Source: Apophysomyces variabilis
Taxonomy: Eukaryota; Mucoromycota; Mucoromycetes; Mucorales; Mucoraceae
NCBI GenBank assembly: GCA_002749535.1
Contig: MZZL01000039.1
Location: 124,001-188,000 of the forward strand
Direction of reading: 5' to 3'
DNA: 64,000 nt
Shown here: in pieces, positions 58,365 through 64,000 of the stretch
Layout of the letters: every line of letters begins with the position of its first letter
Numbering within the stretch: position 1 is the stretch's first letter
Made by a program: the position numbers and the translations under genes
Notes under the pieces: generated by a model
What the model saw: the letters and a program-made list of their open reading frames with translations, nothing else
Databases searched by the model: none
What the model was told of the DNA's origin: nothing

Positions 58365-59035
58365 TTTGTAACTGTGAAAAGACAAGTGACATTCGGTTCG
58401 TTTTTCGTTTTAAAAAAAGTGAACGTTAGTTCAAAGAATCATGATTGGAAGAGCGCTGGACGGGCATTAAAGTATCTGTCACTTGCGGAACCACTATTCT
58501 ATTGGAAATTGGAGCAGAATGGCCCTCACACTTAAGCAGCACTATCGGTAATACTAAGAAGTTTCTAGCAGTAAGGTAGCATTGTTGAATTGCTTATAGA
58601 AAACTTCACTTGGGGAGATGAACTCGAACTTCGAACTAAAAAAAATTGATTTGTCATCAATCTTTTCAGGGTGGTAGTATTGCCGATTATCAGTTGGAGA
58701 GACAGCGGGGTTACTAAAAACAACAGGATCTTTTGCAGGCTTCGGGCTTTGTTTATTGGCAAGAAGCACAGGCCACTCGTTAAGTGACCACTGACAGGCG
58801 TTAGGGTGGAGGGCATATTTATTAAATATTCCATATCATTACTGCAAAGCCTCGAGTCTGAACTTTATCGTTTCACTTTGCTAGAAAGATGGTGTCAATA
58901 AAGATTAAACTCTGAATTGGTATTGATATTTATACGTCGCTGCTGTATTTCAAATGGATCCCCACTGCCCCGGTGACTGGCCATAACCCAATTTTAATGG
59001 ACTGCAGAAGTCGTTTGCATAAAGTGCTTTTACCA
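58365..59035. other. Region between the F-box gene and AVL9 with an orphan minus-strand frame
   Basis: About 670 bp. On the minus strand 58558-58835 one frame stays open for about 90 codons without a good Met start (WSLNEWPVLLANKQSPKPAK; FSSKFEFISPSEVFYKQFNN) and ends in LLLETS. It reads like real protein, perhaps a relic exon, but matches no family I know. AVL9's start lies at the right end. Confidence 0.35.
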
Positions 59036-62026
59036 ATGGACAGTTCATCGCCACCCCAGGTCGAGGATGTCGACACATCGCATAAAACCGATAGAAACCA
59101 ATCTGATATTGAGTCACCCTCCTTCTTACCATCGCTAGACCAGAACCAGGATCAACAAATTGCCGCCGTTCTCGTTGTTGGCTTCCATCATGCTTGCGGT
59201 CCTATTGTTGAATTCTGTATCCCTCCCTTACCACGTCAACCTAATCCTTCCGCCACCGACCAAACAATGCTAGAGAAGTTGGAATTACCGGAAGAATGGA
59301 GTTTTCTACCGTTCCTTGCACTGCCTGGTAAGGAACGAACTCAAACTGAGGAAAACATAGTTAATAGTTACAAACTAGATGGCGCACATCAGAAAGACGA
59401 GGATCTTGCGTATTTTCATCTTCCTCCAGTCCCCGGATGGTCCGTGGCAAAATCAACACTGTTTGGTATATCATGTAATAGACAGATTGCATCCAAGGTA
59501 CGGAATATTGAATCTTTGCCAGTGGAGCAAGCACGTGCTCACATGTATGTAGGATTTGGTTGTAACAACGCCTGATATCACAAGATCCATCGTTCAGAAA
59601 GCAGTAGTTATTTTAGCACAACAAGTAAGCTATGACAAATAGTAACTGTTCTCTTCCAGAAATCACTGATACTCTGATTTAGCCTATATTTGGTCTCCTT
59701 CGGCAAAAACTGGCTGTTATTACAGCAGCTTGGTTTAATCAAAGGGACTTTACCCAATTGGCTATTTTGCGTGTAAGTTGGTTTTAGTTTTATATATTAC
59801 TTTTTCTTATTTTGAATGCTTTTGCTATTAGAATCTGTATAGTAGCCTTACTAGCTCGTTTTATGGGTCAATAGACGATTCCATGCTTTACATGGGTAAC
59901 AGTTTTGGGGGTTGCATATCGTAGTTCTAATGCAGTGCAACAGGTACTTCACTACGAGAGTTTCTTTTCAAATTTAAGTCAAAAGCGTTGATACTACTTA
60001 AGCTTCTATTGCTTGAGAAACGAGTAAGCTATTGATATACAGGGATTGACGTATGTAACCCGTAAACACGAGCAAATTAGATATTGTTCTATGGATATCC
60101 AGTTGAGCGTTTATGCACGTTTCAGTATTCGCTGATATCTCTTGTGCCAGGTATGTGAACAGCACAGTCATGTTTTCTTTCCGGCGCTTACTAGGAATAT
60201 GACAGGACTTTTACGGTCTCTACAGAATGCTGGGGCACCGGAACTCAAAACGTCCGAACATTTGCTGAGGAGAACAGAAGCGAAGGAACTGAGAAACGGT
60301 AACAAAGAAAGCCTGCTGAGTTACATGGGATTGCCTTTGAAATTATTTGAAGAGGTAAAATGTCCTGTGTGGGAAAGCCTAGAAACGTTAGTATCGATTA
60401 ACTCTGGTACACAGGGCTCTTTTTTCCAACCATATCTGCCACTACAGCAGATAGATATGCTGGCTTCTGACAAGACCAAGTCGTACCTTGTTGGAACCAC
60501 AAACCAGATCTTCTTTCATCACAAAAGTGATATCAAGATCGATGTGCTTGTTAATGTAAGATACCATGAGTAATGTGGATAGTTGAATATATGACGATGC
60601 AGGTGGAAACAGGAAACTTGGAATTCTATGATCAAAAGTTAGCATACGCTGTCAACCCTACAATAGCGGACCGTAGATGGATGGAAAGAATAGTAAAAGT
60701 AGTCAACGATACCTGGGACCAAAACGGTGCGTTCTTTTCATTTTTTCTTTTCATCTTTACTATCTGTTCTTTTGAAATATTGGACTCATAGTGTCTTAGA
60801 CCCAAACCGACCGTTACAGAACACGTATCTCGGATCCGACGATTATTTGAGAGCCCGTTTCGAGGAATATGTTCTATCGTTGCTATCAAGCATGAAACAT
60901 GCTCAGGCTTCTAATTTGTTAGCTGATCTTGAAATTGAAGATAATCTGTCGGAAGAAGTAATGAGAGACGATGATCGAGGTGAGCCATGATTACCGGCGT
61001 TATGATAACGAACTGTTGATAGAACGCAACTATTTGTTGGATTATGGAATGGACTGGCTGATGAAGTGGCGAGGGACAAATAATTTTAGGATCTGGAACC
61101 ATTACACAGATCACGAAATTTACGAAATTGTGGAACCTGGGTATGTATCGTCCATAAACTAGAAATGGATATAATGCAATTAATACTATGTTGCAATTAG
61201 CCATCCAGGAATGGGGAACATATCTATTACCGATATTCAAAACACTCTAAGCAAGTAAGTTGATCATATGCATTGCTCAATCGTATGTTGCTAATCCAGG
61301 GTAAAGCCGTCTACGGGATCTTCAAATTCGGCAGAATTTAGCACCTCTTCGTCATACGCTTTCGAAGGCTATGTCGGGTGGCGCCAAGGCAATGTCTTCC
61401 GGTAGATCAAGGTTAATGCGAGGAGTGGATGCGATTTGGAATGAATTTGAACGAGATATACATGAAGAAGCGAACAGCGGCCAGTATCGCAGTAAGCTCA
61501 ACCGAAAAGGTTAGTTTAGTTAACGCTATTAACAGACCGTTTCTGATAGATGCACTAGATAGTTCAAGGACAAAAAGTAGTCGATCTCAGAGTCACCAAG
61601 AGTCTGGTGAGACGGGCCCACTTTCACCAATAGTAGATTCTACTTCCCAGCAAGCCGGTCGCCTTTTATCGAACTTCTCGTCATTTCTGAGCCGAAAACA
61701 TCGGGAGATTTCTCAATCTATCGAGGTAATAAGAGAATTGCTTGCTGGGATTACTTAGCCGATATGAATAGGAAGCCATGACTTATGAGGATTCCAATAG
61801 TAGTCAACAACCCAATAGGTTAACACCAACTTCGAGAACGTCAAGGTCGGTATCGCCTGTAATATCTGCTGTGAGTGACGATGATAGCAGTTCGACTTTT
61901 GTCGATGTGGGCGCTATGTATCCATTTTCATCATCAGCTCAGATGTATAACTCAAGAAAGCCTACCGATGGTACAGGGAGGCCTAAAGCTAATCGTACCG
62001 ACGAGAGTTCTACAGTAGATATATAA
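59036..62026 (+). CDS. AVL9: AVL9 family protein (late secretory traffic)
   Basis: Fourteen exons (59036-59497, 59553-59624, 59683-59772, 59832-59895, 59944-60023, 60081-60154, 60195-60555, 60603-60726, 60800-60979, 61023-61140, 61201-61254, 61307-61509, 61550-61725, 61772-62026) give 770 residues. AVL9 has a DENN-like fold and acts in exocytic transport. Hallmarks are VLVVGFHHACGPIVEFCIPP, LPEEWSFLPFLALPG, YFHLPP, TLFGISCNRQIASK, DITRSIVQKAVVILAQQPIF, GTSLREFLFKFKSKALILLK, LLLLEKRILFYGYPVERL, SLVPGM, YLVGTTNQIFFHHKSDIKID, DYLRARFEEYVLSLL and YGMDWLMKWRGTNNFRIWN. The Ser-rich C-terminus probably is disordered. Intron 59498-59552 stays open through most of its length and mimics coding sequence; splicing it out restores exact alignment with the family. 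Intron 59896-59943 is AT-AC-free, GT-AG, with a CTAAT branch site. Confidence 0.93.
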
Positions 62027-63732
62027 AAGCATATAATTGGTTATGTACAGATTCTTACTTGCATTTGTTCCAAAAATATTTTGCACCGATGCCTAGAATA
62101 ATTTATGCGTTGACTTGAACAGGATTTAATCTTTGCATTTAGCGAGGCATGGAGTATGCTTTGGACAACAGTGTCTGGTACTTGAGATGACATTTTTGCT
62201 CCCCTTTATGGAATAAAGCCATATGTCGAATAGAACTTTTTTTCTATCTCTATAAAAAACAGATTCTTCGATGCAAGAAAAGTATCGTTATCTGTGTCGA
62301 TGACAATAACTTGAAACGTGTTTTGGTTAGACAGGAGCTTGATTAAACCTTTATTCCTGGATTATTTTCTTTTAACGTTTCCAGCAAAGATAAGACATAG
62401 AGCATGTGTCTACAGTATGTAATGATCCTGTTGAGCGTAAGTAACGGTACTAATAGTAAATATCGCCTTTTTCTTATCTCAATAAAATCGGTCTCCCTAC
62501 AGGACCGCAGTCAGTGTCACCTGTGTCCCTAACAGGCGACCGTGGTGAAGTTCATCCCACGTTCCTGAAAATTTTCACTTGCGTAACTTTTTATATCTTA
62601 AGTAAATAGTTACAAGTGCATCTGCGTGAAAAGGTTTCTCAGGTGCGAGTGTGTCTAGAAAGCTATGCTACAGTTCTGACTATATTCATTGTTTATAGTG
62701 ACATGCATGAGGTTATGATACGAACTTGGTTTACTATGGGACAAAGAAGGCTCATAGGTCGCATAAAATCTTATACATATAACTCGTACAGATGTCGCAT
62801 GGCTCATGTAATTTAGACCCACACGAATCTCACAAAAGTCGCAATTTATGTAACATGCGGTTTTCCTGTGACGTGTGTAGCTTTTTCTATCCCGTAGTAA
62901 TTATTGGCCAATATTCTGTTATGAGCAAGCACTTGTGGTTGGACAGTTGATCATATGTTGCTTGAAGGATTTGTTTTTGCATTACTGCGTCAACTACAAG
63001 CGATACGCTAGGATTAACGGAAAATGGGAAGTTACGCACATAATTTCTTTATCTTTCCAGCGAGAATCACTGTGAGCAACAATTCATAACGAATAAAATA
63101 GCAAAACTATAACAAGGCCAAAGATAAGCGGTTCCTTCTTCGGCAGCTGCATGGTAAAAGATAGAAGCGTAGGGCAGATAAGAAGGGAAAAGGAGACGTA
63201 AGGGGTCCATTAGTTTTTCTTTACATTCAGGAGACGTTGGTTTGACGTCAAGTGAAGTTTAACTTTATGCAAAAGGGTCGTGTAGATTATTCCAATTCAG
63301 TACTAACTGTTGGAGTATCCATCTAACATTGATGTCTAAAGTTTATAAACAAGCAGGAATAAATATCGATAAGGGGGACTGACAACATCTATACCTGCTC
63401 CCTTAAAACCAAGATGAAGTTGGCCCTTTCTTTTCCTTGTTAACAGATCTGAAACTGACCGGTCCGAAACTCACGGAGGAGGTGGAAGAAACACTAGCTA
63501 TACCAAATTAGGCTACTTTATTTAGCTCTAGTCCTTTACAGTTCTTTCCAAGGATCCACGATAACTTCTCATGGTATGTGTGTTTCTCACCTTGCATAGG
63601 AGGTAGGTCGTTATGCTGCTGAATTTGGGATGCTTTGGTTTCCGAATTCGCAGTCTCACGTTCAGATCCACTCACCTGGACCTCTTTCTAAAAATTTTGA
63701 AGGCTTTTTTTTTTATTAACTCCTTCTGAGAA
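62027..63732. other. Spacer between AVL9 and TMA7
   Basis: About 1.7 kb. It contains repeat copy B (62730-62900). A GC-richer patch at 62498-62560 has no recognised function. No gene supported. Confidence 0.5.
62730..62900 (-). repeat. Dispersed foldback-like repeat, copy B (inverted relative to copy A)
   Basis: The reverse complement of this segment aligns with 1075-1250 over its length (ATAGAAAA, CACACGTC, CAGGAAA, CGCATGT, TAAATTACATGAG, ATGCGAC, TCTGTACGA, TTATGCGACC in order). The two copies are in opposite orientation about 61.5 kb apart with housekeeping genes between, so they are independent insertions rather than ends of one element. No coding content. Confidence 0.6.
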
Positions 63733-64000
63733 ATGTCATCTAGACAAGGTAATGCGAAGGGTCTATCCATGTATATACCTAGCTAATGCTGTCTTTCGAT
63801 GTCATTTTCGTTGGTCTAGGTGGAAAGCTTAAGCCTCTTAAAGCTCCTAAGAAGAAGAACCAAGATTTGGATGAAGTAAGATGATGAGCGATTGAATCAT
63901 GCCATGCTGAAAATAAAACCTATCTGCAGGATGACCTTGCGTTTAAGAAGAAACAGCAGGAGGAAGCTAAGAAATTGAAGGAAATGCAAGCCAAGGCGGC
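63733..64000 (+). CDS. TMA7: Translation-machinery-associated protein TMA7, partial (5' part)
   Basis: Exons 63733-63748, 63820-63875 and 63930 to the window edge read MSSRQGGKLKPLKAPKKKNQ then DLDEDDLAFKKKQQEEAKKL and KEMQAKAA. This is the highly conserved start of TMA7/CCDC72, a roughly 65-residue basic protein found with ribosomes. About 17 C-terminal residues (usually a Gly/Lys-rich tail) lie beyond the window. Both introns are normal GT-AG. Confidence 0.93.

Noticed and set aside
59881..60030. Suspected frameshift disrupting AVL9
   Set aside because: A 48-bp GT-AG intron (59896-59943) with a CTAAT branch site restores the family sequence GTSLREFLFKFKSKALILLK, so the gene is intact.
1075..62900. 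A giant 61.8-kb transposon bounded by the two inverted repeat copies
   Set aside because: The DNA between is ordinary housekeeping genes, the copies have diverged by about a third, and no captain, integrase or transposase gene is present.
1..64000. tRNA, rRNA, CRISPR arrays, secondary-metabolite or toxin clusters
   Set aside because: I scanned by eye for tRNA B-box patterns, regular spaced repeats and NRPS/PKS motifs and found none convincing. A covariance-model scan could still detect small RNAs.

Overview
The window is nuclear DNA of an early-diverging fungus, most likely Mucoromycota (Mucorales-like). The evidence is AT-rich DNA with compact intergenes, many short introns (about 48-65 bp, with CTAAT/CTAAC-type branch sites), and a fungal housekeeping set that includes a STE12 with two C-terminal C2H2 fingers, ERG6, a ZAP1-like factor, a LARP1 with DM15 repeats, and a TnpB/Fanzor-type transposon relic. 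I see no prokaryotic, organellar or viral gene block. The species cannot be named from the sequence alone.

Left third (0-25.5 kb): a decayed Fanzor-like fragment and a dispersed repeat; a P4-ATPase flippase (minus); a hexokinase-family sugar kinase (plus) converging on an UHRF1-like Ubl-PHD-SRA-RING protein (minus); LARP1 (plus); a pseudogene of the ubiquitin E2 variant MMS2; a ZAP1-like zinc-finger factor (minus); and the HECT ligase UBE3C/HUL5 (plus).

Middle (25.5-47.6 kb): a gene-poor 2.8 kb stretch; then on the minus strand a DH-only RhoGEF lying directly behind a PKA catalytic subunit, and ALG11. On the plus strand come a small candidate secreted peptide, an F-box protein and the sterol methyltransferase ERG6. 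STE12 (minus) follows, then an ankyrin-repeat protein and an HSL-type alpha/beta hydrolase (both plus).

Right third (47.6-64 kb): two intronless transcription-factor genes (C2H2 and Zn2Cys6), EMC1 and an F-box/Cys-rich protein (minus), AVL9 (plus), a second, inverted copy of the dispersed repeat, and the 5' part of TMA7 running off the edge.

The genes do not form one pathway. Several touch membrane and secretory traffic (flippase, ALG11, EMC1, AVL9, ERG6), ubiquitin (UBE3C, UHRF1-like, two F-box proteins, the MMS2 relic) and cAMP/Rho/MAPK signalling (PKA, RhoGEF, STE12). Splice structures given with exact exons were reconstructed by hand from GT/GC-AG sites, reading phase and family conservation, and their lengths come out as whole numbers of codons. 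For the flippase, ALG11 and EMC1 only the gene span is given.
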